37,542 nucleotides of DNA, from positions 1-37,542 of the forward strand of contig BNVH01000032.1 in assembly GCA_025997955.1 (NCBI GenBank). The letters run 5' to 3'. Of this stretch, positions 7,739 to 16,748 are shown piece after piece. The notes below the pieces were generated by a model. The model was not told the DNA's origin. It did no database searches and worked only from the letters and a program-made list of their open reading frames with translations. The DNA is from Synergistales bacterium. Lineage in GTDB: Bacteria; Synergistota; Synergistia; Synergistales; Aminobacteriaceae. The position numbers were made by a program, and so were the translations under genes. Each line of letters begins with the position of its first letter. Within the stretch, counting starts at the first letter, position 1.

Positions 7739-8677
7739 TTATCGACAGCAAGACACAAAATGTCCGGGGCGACGCTCCCTGAGTTCCAATTCCTGTTCGG
7801 CGCAACTTGGCGTGACGCGCGGGCAACGCGGAGCGAAGCGGCAGCCGGGGTTGGGGTCTACCGGACTCGTCACCTCTCCTTTCATGATGTTGAAGTGTTT
7901 TTTTGCGGACAGACTCGGCACGGGTATGGCGTCGAGCAGCCCTTGCGTATAGGGGTGGAGGGGTTGAGTGAAGAGCTCGTCCGTCGCGGCGAGCTCCACG
8001 CACTGACCGAGGTACATGACGGCTATGTTGTTGCTGATGTGCTTCACCACGGACAGGTCGTGCGTGATGAACATGTATGTAAGCCCCATATCCTCCTGAA
8101 GGTCCATCATGAGGTTCAGTATCTGGGCCTGTATTGAGACGTCAAGAGCGGATACCGGCTCGTCGCATACGATAAATCTCGGGTTCAGCGCCAATGCCCG
8201 CGCCACCCCTATGCGCTGCCGCCGTCCGCCGTCAAGCTCGTGCGGGTAGGTGTTGACGAACCTCTCCGCGAGGCCGACTATCCCCATCAGGTCGAACACG
8301 CGTTCTAATATTGCGTCCTGAGTGGGCAGCGCGCGCGTGACCTTTATGGGCTCGGCTATTATCTCGCTCACCGTCATGCGCGGATTTAAGGATGAAAAGG
8401 GGTCTTGGAAGATTATCTGCATCTGCTTGCGCATTTCCTTCATCCTTGGCTGGTCGTAGCCGAGGATATTTTGCCCGTCGAATACGACCTCTCCCGCCGT
8501 CGGCTCTAAGAGGCGCAGGATGAGCCGCCCGAGCGTCGATTTCCCGCATCCGGATTCCCCTACCACACCGAGGGTCTCCCCAGCGTTGATGACAAGGTTC
8601 ACGTCGTCAACCGCGTGAAGCAGGCCTCGCGGAGTCTCGAAATATTTTTTTAAGCCCTTTGTCTCAAGCAGTGGCAC
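7739..8677 (-). CDS. Peptide ABC transporter ATPase, OppF/DppF type
   Basis: A 312-residue ATPase with Walker A 'GESGCGKST', Walker B 'FIVCDEP', switch 'ITHDLS' and the C-terminal oligopeptide-type domain with clustered cysteines ('PGCRFAPRCPR', 'SCAEQ', 'SCCR'). The signature reads 'LDGGRRQR' where 'LSGGQ' is usual; I believe a subgroup of Dpp ATPases shares this. I chose GTG at 8677 because an AGAGGTG ribosome site lies six bases before it. The in-frame GTG at 8686 overlaps that site and would add three residues. It is the last gene of the peptide-uptake operon and overlaps the DppD-type gene by 14 bases. Confidence 0.93.
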   Translation of the reverse strand: MPLLETKGLKKYFETPRGLLHAVDDVNLVINAGETLGVVGESGCGKSTLGRLILRLLEPTAGEVVFDGQNILGYDQPRMKEMRKQMQIIFQDPFSSLNPRMTVSEIIAEPIKVTRALPTQDAILERVFDLMGIVGLAERFVNTYPHELDGGRRQRIGVARALALNPRFIVCDEPVSALDVSIQAQILNLMMDLQEDMGLTYMFITHDLSVVKHISNNIAVMYLGQCVELAATDELFTQPLHPYTQGLLDAIPVPSLSAKKHFNIMKGEVTSPVDPNPGCRFAPRCPRVTPSCAEQELELRERRPGHFVSCCR

Positions 8678-9656
8678 GTTCGTCACCTCTTTTGAATAAA
8701 TGGCACTTTATCCCGTGTGTCGCGCTCATTTGCATTACACTCGGGCGCTCGGAAGCGCAAATATCCTCGCGGCGCGGGCACCTCTCGGCAAAGCGGCAAC
8801 CAAGCGGCAACGACGTCGGGTCGGGCATGAGGCCGTCTATCGGGTTGAGTCTTCGGGTTTTCTTCGTCATATCCGGGATAGCTCCAAAGAGACCTACCGT
8901 GTACGGGTGGTGCGACTCGCTCTCGAAGATATCGACCGCCGAGCCCACCTCTATAATTTCCCCAGCGTACATTATGGCGACCGAGTCGCATATCTGAGCG
9001 ACCACGCCGAGGTCATGCGTTATGAGGATCATAGACGCGTTGAACGAGTCCTTCAGGTCATTCATCATCTTCAAAACCTGAGCCTGTATCGTCACATCAA
9101 GCGCCGTGGTCGGCTCGTCGGCGAGCAGCAGCTTTGGGTTGCAGGCAAGCGCTATGGCTATGACTATTCTCTGTTTCATGCCGCCCGAGAACTGGTGCGG
9201 ATACTCGGCCTTGCGGTCTGAGGGGATACCGACCATCTCCATCATATCGTCGACCTTTTGCTCTATTTCGTTCGCCGCGGCGTTTGGATGGTGCAAAAAC
9301 AGCACCTCCGCTATTTGGTGTCCTACGGTGTGAATGGGGTTCAGGCTTGTCATGGGGTCCTGAAATATCATGGATACGTCCTGCCCGCGCATGAGGCGCA
9401 TATCGGCCTCCGTGACTTTTATCAGGTTCATGTCCTCCAAGAGTATTTCGCCCTGTTTGATAAAGCCGACCCTGTCCGGCAGGAGCCTCATAATGCTGAG
9501 AGCCATAGTCGTCTTCCCCGCGCCGGTCTCGCCGACAAGCCCTAATGTCTCGCCCTTTTTGACTTTCAGGTCAACGCCGTTCAGGGCAAATATTTCGTCG
9601 TCATCGGTCTTGTATGTGACGTGCAAATTTCTTATCTCAAGCAGATTTTCGCTCAT
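8664..9656 (-). CDS. Peptide ABC transporter ATPase, OppD/DppD type
   Basis: A 330-residue ATPase with Walker A 'GETGAGKTT', signature 'FSGGMKQR', Walker B 'LLLADEPT', switch 'ITHDLGVV', and a C-terminal oligopeptide-type domain with cysteines in 'LGCRFAERCPRREDICAS'. The longer frame to 9695 would add 13 residues and run 23 bases into the permease gene. The ATG at 9656 starts at 'MSENLLEI', has a GGGGGTGG site upstream and leaves 16 bases after the permease stop, so it is preferred. It forms a heterodimer with the DppF-type ATPase in known systems. Confidence 0.93.
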   Translation of the reverse strand: MSENLLEIRNLHVTYKTDDDEIFALNGVDLKVKKGETLGLVGETGAGKTTMALSIMRLLPDRVGFIKQGEILLEDMNLIKVTEADMRLMRGQDVSMIFQDPMTSLNPIHTVGHQIAEVLFLHHPNAAANEIEQKVDDMMEMVGIPSDRKAEYPHQFSGGMKQRIVIAIALACNPKLLLADEPTTALDVTIQAQVLKMMNDLKDSFNASMILITHDLGVVAQICDSVAIMYAGEIIEVGSAVDIFESESHHPYTVGLFGAIPDMTKKTRRLNPIDGLMPDPTSLPLGCRFAERCPRREDICASERPSVMQMSATHGIKCHLFKRGDERATA

Positions 9657-9672
9657 CGCCGCCACCCCCGGA

Positions 9673-10572
9673 TTAGTTCTTGAGCCTTGGGTCAAGCGCG
9701 TCCCGGAAGCCGTCGCCCAAGAGCGTCAGCGACATGACAGCCATGACTATAGCCACGCCAGGCGCTATAGCGAGGTGCGGGTGATAGCGAAGCTGACTTC
9801 TCGCCTCCGACAGCATGGAGCCCCACTCAGGCGTCGGCTCCGATATGCCAAGCCCTATGAAGCTGAGCGACGATATGGTGATGACGCTTCTCGCGACCGT
9901 CTGAGTCACCTGCACGAGAATAGGGCCCATAGCGTTCGGCAGAATGTGCCTGAATATTATCCTCGCGTCGCTCGTGCCGCAGGCGCGGGCCGCCTCCACA
10001 TACTCCTGACCGACGATACTCAGCACCGACGAGCGCACTATGCGGGACATTCGCGGAATTTGCGATATTCCCATAGCCAATATCAGGTTGACAAGGCTGC
10101 TGCCAAGCGCCGCCACGAGCGTTATGGCCATCAGGGTGTTGGGTATAGCCAAGAAAATATCCATAAAGCGCATAAGCACCTCGTCGACCTTTCCTCCGTA
10201 GTAAGCCGCCGCGGCCCCTATGATGGAGCCCGCGGTGAGAGAGACGCAGATTGTTGCGAGGCCGACGAACAAAGATATTCTGCCGCCGTATACGACGCGC
10301 GCCATGACGTCCCGTCCATACTGGTCGGTGCCGAGTGGGTGTTCGCGCGACGGGTCATTGAAGCGGTTTGACAGGTTCTGCGACAGGGCGTCCTCCTCAT
10401 AGTCGTAGTACATATCAGCCGTTACGACGGCCGTCATCATCAGGATAAAGAGCGCGAGGCCGAACATCGCGAGCCTGTTCTTTTTGAGGCGCAGCCATAT
10501 GGTCCTCCACTGACTCTTTTTCTTGTATTTATGAATAACGGCGGAGGCGTTGAACCGGGTGGTTTCGCTCAT
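9673..10572 (-). CDS. Peptide ABC transporter permease, DppC type
   Basis: A 299-residue permease. The cytoplasmic N-terminus ends in 'WRTIWLRLKKNRLAMFG', followed by the first membrane helix and the OppC-type segment 'HPLGTDQYGRDVMARVVYGG'. Four to five further helices follow, with the EAA loop 'EYVEAARACGTSDARIIFRH'. This matches the DppC/OppC family. Its ATG overlaps the stop of the DppB-type gene by 4 bases, so the two permease subunits are coupled. Confidence 0.95.
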   Translation of the reverse strand: MSETTRFNASAVIHKYKKKSQWRTIWLRLKKNRLAMFGLALFILMMTAVVTADMYYDYEEDALSQNLSNRFNDPSREHPLGTDQYGRDVMARVVYGGRISLFVGLATICVSLTAGSIIGAAAAYYGGKVDEVLMRFMDIFLAIPNTLMAITLVAALGSSLVNLILAMGISQIPRMSRIVRSSVLSIVGQEYVEAARACGTSDARIIFRHILPNAMGPILVQVTQTVARSVITISSLSFIGLGISEPTPEWGSMLSEARSQLRYHPHLAIAPGVAIVMAVMSLTLLGDGFRDALDPRLKN

Positions 10573-11522
10573 GCCGCCACCTTCTTTCTCTTCATGCGGA
10601 CGTATTTGGACTTGAGCCTCGGATCGATGTAAACGTAGACTATGTCCACCAAGAGGTTGACCACGCAGGCTATGATGGCCGCGAAGAGGACGGAGGCCAC
10701 GACCATCGGCGTATCCTTTGACCGTATGGCGTTCACTATCAGCTGTCCGAGGCCGGGGATGGCGAAGACCTGCTCGACGACGATGGTTCCGCCGAGCGCC
10801 ACACCGAAGTTGACGCCTATGACGGTGACGACGGGCAGGAGGGCGTTTCTGAGCGCGTGGCCGAATATGACATGGCTTTCACGCGCTCCCTTGGCGCGCG
10901 CCGTCCTGATGTAGTCCTGACGTATCACCTCAAGCATAGTGGAGCGCGTCATGCGGAGCAGCGACGCCATTGTGGCGGCGGAGGTGGCGACGCTCGGCAG
11001 GATGAAGTGTCGCCACGTGTCAATACCAAGAGACGGCAGCCACTTCATTTTGAGCGCAAACACCAAAACCATCATCATGGCGAGCCAGAACGTGGGCATC
11101 GAGGTCAGCAGCAGCGAGACGCCCAAGGCTACGTTGTCCGATATGGTGTACTGCTTGACCGCCGACAACACGCCTATCGGCAAGCCCAGAACTACAGCTA
11201 TGATAGTGCTGAACAGCGCCATGTAGAGCGTGTAGGGGAAGCGAACCGCTATCTCCTGAAAGACCGGAATTTTTGTCCGGTACGACCTTCCGAAGTCCCC
11301 CCGTACCGCGTCCCACACATAGCGCGCGTAGCGCACTAAAAACGGGTCGTTCAGCCCCATCTCGGCTCTAAGCGCCTCATACTCCGCCGGTTTTGCCCCC
11401 TCGCCCAAAATCATCATGGCCGGGTCGCCGGGCGTCAGGTTCATTATCGTAAAAATAATAAAGGTGACGCCCAGCATAACCGGGACGATCATGAGTATCC
11501 TCTTAAAAATGTAGCTCAGCAT
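10569..11522 (-). CDS. Peptide ABC transporter permease, DppB type
   Basis: A 317-residue permease that starts with the typical DppB pattern 'MLSYIFKRILMIVPVMLGVTF' and 'LTPGDPAMMILGE'. The conserved loop is visible at 'QDYIRTARAKGARESHVIFG' and the late motif at 'VVEQVFAIPGLGQLIVNAI'. About six membrane segments. It lies 12 bases after the binding-protein gene and pairs with the DppC-type permease to make the channel for di- or oligopeptides. Confidence 0.95.
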   Translation of the reverse strand: MLSYIFKRILMIVPVMLGVTFIIFTIMNLTPGDPAMMILGEGAKPAEYEALRAEMGLNDPFLVRYARYVWDAVRGDFGRSYRTKIPVFQEIAVRFPYTLYMALFSTIIAVVLGLPIGVLSAVKQYTISDNVALGVSLLLTSMPTFWLAMMMVLVFALKMKWLPSLGIDTWRHFILPSVATSAATMASLLRMTRSTMLEVIRQDYIRTARAKGARESHVIFGHALRNALLPVVTVIGVNFGVALGGTIVVEQVFAIPGLGQLIVNAIRSKDTPMVVASVLFAAIIACVVNLLVDIVYVYIDPRLKSKYVRMKRKKVAA

Positions 11523-11534
11523 AGAGGCGCTCTT

Positions 11535-13079
11535 CTATTCCTCGAAATATGTCTCGTATATGCGGTATCTGTAGACCGGGTGAGCTTTGAGGTTCTTCAG
11601 CTTCGCGTTGTGAAAGAGGTATATGGTATCGGTGTACAGCGGTATCAGCGGCGCGTCTTCCTTCAGAATCCCGTAGATTTTCTTGTAGAGGTTCAGTCTC
11701 TCAGTTGTGTCGGACGACTTCCTGGCCTGCTCTATCAGGGCGTCAACCTCAGGGTTGGAGTAGCCGGAGTAGTTGTTGCCGCCGCCGAGCATGGCGCTGT
11801 GGAACCTGCGCGTAAGCACCATATCGGCGTCGCGTATTGAGGCGTTTATCATGCGAAGGCTGGCTATGAACTTTCTCTTGTCTCCGACGTCATCTAAGTA
11901 AGCCGCGCGCTCCATTTTGTCGAACGTTACGCGGATGCCTATCTTCCTGAGCTGATCTTGAGCGACCTCCGCTGGCATCATGTAGCTCGACGAACCCTGC
12001 ATACTGAATACCGTCTCGAACCCGTCAGGGTATCCCGCCTCCTTCAAGAGCGCCTTCGCCTTGTCGAGGTTTTGTGAATACCATTTGAAATCCTTGTCAT
12101 AACCGAACACCGACGTCGGGACGAGGCAGTCGGCTACCACGGCCTCGCCGTTAGCTCCGCCTATAACAATGTCGTCGCGGTTTAGGGCGTAAGCCACGGC
12201 CTGACGAATGCGTTTGTCCTTAAAGACGCCGTCAGTCACGTTGAACGTGATATGGAAAAGACCGACGCCGGGGCACTCCACGTAGGCTATGTTGTCTAAT
12301 TTCTTGAGATAGTCGTAGTCGCTTGTAGCCACGAGGTAGTAGATGTCGAGCGTTCCGTCCTCAAGGGCTATGGCGCCCGAGGACGCGTCGGGAACGAGTT
12401 TGAATATAATTTTGGCTATAGGGGCGACGCCGCCGTAGTAGTCGTCGAAGCGCTCTAATATCAGGGAGTCTCCCGACCGCCACTCCGTCATTTTGTACGC
12501 TCCTGTGCCGACGGGGTTGCGCGCGAAGTCTATATTCTTGGCTTTGGCTTCCTCAACCGCCCTCTTGCTGACTATTCCGTAAGTGAGGTTGGTCATAACG
12601 TCCATAATGGGGCCATAAGCGTACTTCAGAACGACCTTTACAGAGCCGTCGTCGACTTTTTCAAAATGGTCTATGGCCTCGCTTATACCGCTTGAAAAGC
12701 TGGAGTCGAGCGAGCGTTGCAGCGAAAAGCACACGTCGTCCGCCGTCATAGTGTCGCCGTTATGAAACTTGACGCCCTTCCTGAGGTAAAACGTAATCTC
12801 CGTATTGTCCTTGCCGAACTCCCACCTCTCGGCGAGGCCTGGGACTATCTTCGTGTAGTCGCCCGAGTCCTCTTTGACAAGCGTGTCGTAAATCTGATAC
12901 ATCATCATGTGAGTGACCGTGTCCTTGCTGGTGGAAGGGTCGAGCGAGGAAGCCTCCGCGTTTACACCCCACATAAGAGTATCCTTAGCGCTCTTTTGAG
13001 AATCCGCCGCGAACGCGCAAGACACGGCAAATGACGCCACAATAAAACCCGCGAGAATAACCTTTTTGAAGTACGCCAT
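11535..13079 (-). CDS. Peptide ABC transporter substrate-binding protein (family 5)
   Basis: A 514-residue periplasmic binding protein with signal peptide ending at 'SCAFAADS'. Family 5 hallmarks are clear: 'YQIYDTLVKEDSGDYTKIVP', 'ITFYLRKGVKFHNGDTMTADD', 'RNPVGTGAYKMTEW' and 'RIRQAVAYALNRDDIV'. The frame extends to a GTG at 13088, but that codon sits inside the AGAGGTG ribosome site. The ATG at 13079 is eight bases behind the site and two bases beyond the M20 peptidase stop, so it is preferred. Likely binds short peptides; other family 5 proteins bind nickel, heme or opines. Confidence 0.93.
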   Translation of the reverse strand: MAYFKKVILAGFIVASFAVSCAFAADSQKSAKDTLMWGVNAEASSLDPSTSKDTVTHMMMYQIYDTLVKEDSGDYTKIVPGLAERWEFGKDNTEITFYLRKGVKFHNGDTMTADDVCFSLQRSLDSSFSSGISEAIDHFEKVDDGSVKVVLKYAYGPIMDVMTNLTYGIVSKRAVEEAKAKNIDFARNPVGTGAYKMTEWRSGDSLILERFDDYYGGVAPIAKIIFKLVPDASSGAIALEDGTLDIYYLVATSDYDYLKKLDNIAYVECPGVGLFHITFNVTDGVFKDKRIRQAVAYALNRDDIVIGGANGEAVVADCLVPTSVFGYDKDFKWYSQNLDKAKALLKEAGYPDGFETVFSMQGSSSYMMPAEVAQDQLRKIGIRVTFDKMERAAYLDDVGDKRKFIASLRMINASIRDADMVLTRRFHSAMLGGGNNYSGYSNPEVDALIEQARKSSDTTERLNLYKKIYGILKEDAPLIPLYTDTIYLFHNAKLKNLKAHPVYRYRIYETYFEE

Positions 13080-13081
13080 AC

Positions 13082-14497
13082 CTAACACACCTCTTTCAGT
13101 TTTATGTTCTGTTCATACGAACAGAACAGCGCTATAAGATACTTTACAGCCCTTCTATAGTCCTCTATTATCATGTTTTCGTCGGGGGAGTGATGAGCGC
13201 CGCCGGGGTAACTTGGGCCTACGCCGGCTATGGGCATCTTGGGCCAAGCGTCGCGAAACACGTCGGCTGGCCCCGCGCCGAGTTGAGTCAGCTCGACCAC
13301 CATAGGTTTGCCGAACGCGGCGTCCGAGACCTCGCAGGCGCGATACCTGAACGGGGTGTCCACGGGCGTGCGGACGGCGCGATTGACCCCGCCGCTCATC
13401 TTGATTTCTATGTCCGAATAGCCGTGACGGTCGAGGTGCGCTCTTAGCAGCCCCTCTAATTTTGACGGGTCTTGGTTCGGGACGAGGTAGAAGCTCACTC
13501 TGGCGTACGCTTTGTGCGGGACTATACCGCGCACGCCGTTATGTACCTCGCCCGATTCGAGGCCGCATATGGAGATTGACGGCTCCATATATATCCGGCG
13601 CTTCAGTTCCTCGCCGCTCGCCCCGGTCACGTAGTCTTTGAAACCGACTTTTTTCTTGAGGCTTTCTTCGTCGTAGGGGAAGTTTCGGAGCGCTTCGAGG
13701 TCGGCTTCGCTCGGGCTTTCCGCGCCGTCATAAAACCCGTCTATGGCTATTCGCTCGTCCGGCCCTTTGAGAGTGGCGAGGGCCCATACCAAACGCCAAG
13801 ACGCGCTCGGGATTACAGCCCCCATGCGCCCGTGCACGTCGCCCGCCGCTGTTTTGACGTTCAAGTCGAAGGCCATTCCCCCGCGCACGCCGAGCCTGAG
13901 CCACATGCGCCCCTCGTCGTCGTTGCGCCCGCTCTCCCAGACGCACACGTCCGCGCGCGACATTTCGCGGAAAGCGTCGGCGCTCTCACGCGCAAAGCGG
14001 TGCAGCGACGGGCTGGATATCTCCTCGTCGCCCTCCGCCAAGAATTTGACGCGAAGGGGCAGCTTGCCCTCCGTGGCCATCATCGCCTGCACCGCGTGAA
14101 TGCGCGAGTAGAGCGGCCCCTTGTTGTCCGATATGCCGCGTCCATAGAGCTTTCCGTCGATAGCCTGAATTTTGAAGGGGTCGGGGATGCGCCAGTTCTC
14201 GTATTTTCCGGGCTCGACCACATCGTAATGATTATAGAAAATCAGCGACGCGTCCTTGTCGCCGCCCGTGTCCGCCGTTATTAACGCGTTTCCTCCGTCG
14301 ATTTGGTGGACTACCGGTTCGAGGCCAACGGATTTCATTTTGGATATTATGCAGACCCTGGTATCCTCACGCCCCTGCGGGTTGCTCGCCGTGCTGGGAA
14401 AAGCGCACACAGTCTCAAGATCCTTCAGCATTTCATCAAAGTGCTCGTCCACGTAATCAAATGCCTTTTTCAGGCGTTCCGGTTTCAAATCGACCAT
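13082..14497 (-). CDS. M20-family metallopeptidase (dipeptidase/ArgE-DapE type)
   Basis: A 471-residue cytosolic zinc peptidase. Metal and catalytic motifs are visible: 'FYNHYDVVEPG' (His), 'LYGRGISDNKGP' (bridging Asp), 'LAEGDEEISSPS' (catalytic Glu pair), 'WESGRNDDEG', and the late His in 'GGAHHSPDENM'. The frame is open to 14554, but that start lies at or before the predicted transcription start. The ATG at 14497 has GGGAG upstream and gives the usual family N-terminus, so I place the start there. It is the first gene of a unit with a full peptide importer and probably cleaves the imported peptides. Confidence 0.92.
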   Translation of the reverse strand: MVDLKPERLKKAFDYVDEHFDEMLKDLETVCAFPSTASNPQGREDTRVCIISKMKSVGLEPVVHQIDGGNALITADTGGDKDASLIFYNHYDVVEPGKYENWRIPDPFKIQAIDGKLYGRGISDNKGPLYSRIHAVQAMMATEGKLPLRVKFLAEGDEEISSPSLHRFARESADAFREMSRADVCVWESGRNDDEGRMWLRLGVRGGMAFDLNVKTAAGDVHGRMGAVIPSASWRLVWALATLKGPDERIAIDGFYDGAESPSEADLEALRNFPYDEESLKKKVGFKDYVTGASGEELKRRIYMEPSISICGLESGEVHNGVRGIVPHKAYARVSFYLVPNQDPSKLEGLLRAHLDRHGYSDIEIKMSGGVNRAVRTPVDTPFRYRACEVSDAAFGKPMVVELTQLGAGPADVFRDAWPKMPIAGVGPSYPGGAHHSPDENMIIEDYRRAVKYLIALFCSYEQNIKLKEVC

Positions 14498-14555
14498 ACA
14501 AGACCATCTCCCAGTCATTGTTTTGGCAAAAGCGCTTTCATCTAAATTTTGCATT

Positions 14556-14585
14556 ATTATATAGTGACATTAGAATACTTTACAA
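14556..14585 (-). promoter_or_regulatory. Promoter of the M20 peptidase/peptide importer operon
   Basis: On the minus strand TTGTAA (14580-14585) and a perfect TATAAT (14556-14561) are separated by 18 bases. Transcription would start near 14549, below the far upstream start codon at 14554, which helps decide the peptidase start. The remainder of the 14498-14639 gap is AT-rich with no gene and no clear terminator for waaA. Confidence 0.65.
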
Positions 14586-14639
14586 TAGCATTTCGGATCA
14601 AGTGAGGATTATTTTTTAAATTATGTTACTGTCCATATG

Positions 14640-15929
14640 TTAATGCCCTTTCAGCGCTACTTCCAAAATTGGCCTCAATTTCTCCCTGACACGCTCCAAA
14701 ACAACGCTCGCCCGCGCGGCCACACCGAAAGCGCGTTCACGATACCCAGATAAAAGCTCAGGGTCGGACATCAGGCGCGTCACCCACTCGCCTAAGTCGT
14801 TCACGCCGCCCACCAAAATTACGGCGTTTTCACGCTCCAAAACCTCGTAAGTTTCCAAAAAACTGTCCACGTTGCGCCCCGATAAAAGCGCCGCTCGCAG
14901 CTGCGCCGGTTCTATAGGGTTGTGCCCATGAAGCGACGGCAAAAGAGAGCCGCCGAGAAATACGATGTCTGAGAACGCGTAATATAGCCCAAGTTCCCCG
15001 AACACGTCCGAGATATATACGCTTGCGTCATTGCCGATTGTCTCGCCCTTGGAGGCGCGGGCCGTTCTGAAGCCCTCTTTTTGCGCTGTGGATTCTATCT
15101 CGTCCCCCCGCGCTGAGTGGCGCGGGACGAGTATCAATATTGAGTTTGGGAACGCGCTCATAACCGCGCGGTGAGAACGCAGGATTATCTCATCCTCTCC
15201 TGAATGAGTCACCGCGGCTACCCACAATTTACGCGCGCCAACCGCCCCTGACAACGAGATAAGAGCTTCCCGGTCAAAAGTCAGGGGCGGCGCGCCGTAT
15301 TTTATATTGCCGACGCAGGCGACTTTCGCTATGCCCATGCGGGAGAGTTTTTTCTCGTCCCATTCGGACTTAGCGAGGGCATAAACGAAAGGACGCGTCA
15401 GACAGGAAATTATTTTAGGACTTTTCATCCATCGGTAGTACGACCTGTCGGACACTCTGCCGTTCAGCAATATCAAAGGAATTTTTCTGTCGCTGATCTC
15501 GAGCAGAAGGTTCGGCCAAAATTCGCTGTCGACAAAAAAGCCGACGGACGGCATCCAGTATTCCAAAAAATTTAGGACGTAAGCCCGACGGTCAAAAGGC
15601 AAAAACTGGTGAAAGGCTCGTTTGCCGCTTAATTTTTTCTCCATATTCGCGTCTCCGGTTACCGTACCGGTTGTCACGAGTATATGAGCGTCCGGGTATA
15701 GCTCCAATATGTAATCAATGATAGGTATAGCGGAATTTCCCTCTCCGACACTCGATACGGCGAACCAAAAAATCAGCCCGCCCGGGCGGGGAATACTCGA
15801 TACGCCGAAACGTTCGCGCCTCCGCTCGAGGTCTTTGCTTTCAAGCCCTTTCATACGCCTCAGCGCCAATATCGGCCTCACTAAGGGTTTAACAAGAAAC
15901 GTCAAAGCCCTGTACAAAAAAAGTTTCAT
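14640..15929 (-). CDS. waaA: 3-deoxy-D-manno-octulosonic acid (Kdo) transferase
   Basis: A 429-residue inner-membrane-associated glycosyltransferase that moves Kdo from CMP-Kdo onto lipid A precursor. After an N-terminal membrane anchor it shows 'FAVSSVGEGNSA' (Glu63, the catalytic-base motif), 'LVTTGTVTGD', 'VDSEFWPNLL', 'LLNGRVSDRSY' and a C-terminal 'FLGGSLLPSLHGHNPIEPA' donor-binding segment, the standard order for WaaA/KdtA. The ATG at 15929 lies one base after the kdsB stop, and its GGAGG site is inside the last kdsB codons. The number of Kdo residues transferred cannot be told. Confidence 0.95.
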   Translation of the reverse strand: MKLFLYRALTFLVKPLVRPILALRRMKGLESKDLERRRERFGVSSIPRPGGLIFWFAVSSVGEGNSAIPIIDYILELYPDAHILVTTGTVTGDANMEKKLSGKRAFHQFLPFDRRAYVLNFLEYWMPSVGFFVDSEFWPNLLLEISDRKIPLILLNGRVSDRSYYRWMKSPKIISCLTRPFVYALAKSEWDEKKLSRMGIAKVACVGNIKYGAPPLTFDREALISLSGAVGARKLWVAAVTHSGEDEIILRSHRAVMSAFPNSILILVPRHSARGDEIESTAQKEGFRTARASKGETIGNDASVYISDVFGELGLYYAFSDIVFLGGSLLPSLHGHNPIEPAQLRAALLSGRNVDSFLETYEVLERENAVILVGGVNDLGEWVTRLMSDPELLSGYRERAFGVAARASVVLERVREKLRPILEVALKGH

Positions 15930-15930
15930 T

Positions 15931-16746
15931 TTAGCCTCCGCGCCGCGAGGCGCGCGGAATGTGAATCAATGACTTTTTCGTCATTTCATATTCCTCTGGG
16001 GTATTTACGTCAGCCGGCGCGCCATCGGTAATTTTCAGGCGCGCGACTAACTTTGCGTGAATAGTCATGCCGTTCTCGATCATACGCAGCTGTTCGAGCC
16101 TTTCTCTCGCTTCGAGCACGCCTTCCGGCAGCGACACAAACCTATGAAGGGATTCCGTTTTGAATACGTAAATCCCTATGTGATGATAAAAATCCCTGTT
16201 GATGTCGCGTCTTTCCGGGTCGCGGATGTAAGGCGCGGCGGCGCGGGTGAAATATAGCGCCCGGCCTTCGGTCTGGTCTGGCTTCAAGCCCATAACTACT
16301 TTGACATTGTTCGGGTCTGTGACGTCACACTCGGAGTCGAACAAGGCAGCGCACGTCGCCATATCGCACCCGGTTCGCCCGACCATATCTATCAGCGGCC
16401 ATGTGACTCGCGGGTTGACATTTACACTATCTCCCTGAAAATTCACGACCCTGTCGTATAACCTTCCATTCGGGTCGATTTTACGCAACGCGTCGGCGAT
16501 AGCGTCGGTCCCGCTCGGCAGACCGCGCGCGGTCAAAACGGCGCGAGCGCCGAAGCCGTCGCAAGCGCGAATTATTCCCTCGTCAGGCGAGGCTATGACA
16601 ACGTCGCAGTCGATAGCGGAGAGCACGTTTTCATACACGCGCTGAATGAGGCTCTTGCCCCCAATGTCGAGCAGCGCCTTTCCGGGCAGCCGAGAAGAGT
16701 TCATACGAGCCGGGATAAGCGTTATAACACCTGACATATTTTCCAC
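15931..16746 (-). CDS. kdsB: CMP-Kdo synthetase (3-deoxy-manno-octulosonate cytidylyltransferase)
   Basis: Activates Kdo with CTP to CMP-Kdo, supplying the next gene's product. The N-terminal nucleotide-binding motif is 'LIPARMNSSRLPGKAL'. Also visible are 'RVYENVLSAIDCDVVIAS', 'NFQGDSVNVNP' (the usual motif is NxQGDEP, so Ser-Val replaces Glu-Pro here) and 'HHIGIYVFK'. The protein is 271 residues, slightly longer than typical KdsB. Start is either GTG 16746, two bases past the MarR stop, or ATG 16737; neither has a clear ribosome site, which suggests coupling to the regulator gene. Confidence 0.93.
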   Translation of the reverse strand: MENMSGVITLIPARMNSSRLPGKALLDIGGKSLIQRVYENVLSAIDCDVVIASPDEGIIRACDGFGARAVLTARGLPSGTDAIADALRKIDPNGRLYDRVVNFQGDSVNVNPRVTWPLIDMVGRTGCDMATCAALFDSECDVTDPNNVKVVMGLKPDQTEGRALYFTRAAAPYIRDPERRDINRDFYHHIGIYVFKTESLHRFVSLPEGVLEARERLEQLRMIENGMTIHAKLVARLKITDGAPADVNTPEEYEMTKKSLIHIPRASRRGG

Positions 16747-16748
16747 TT

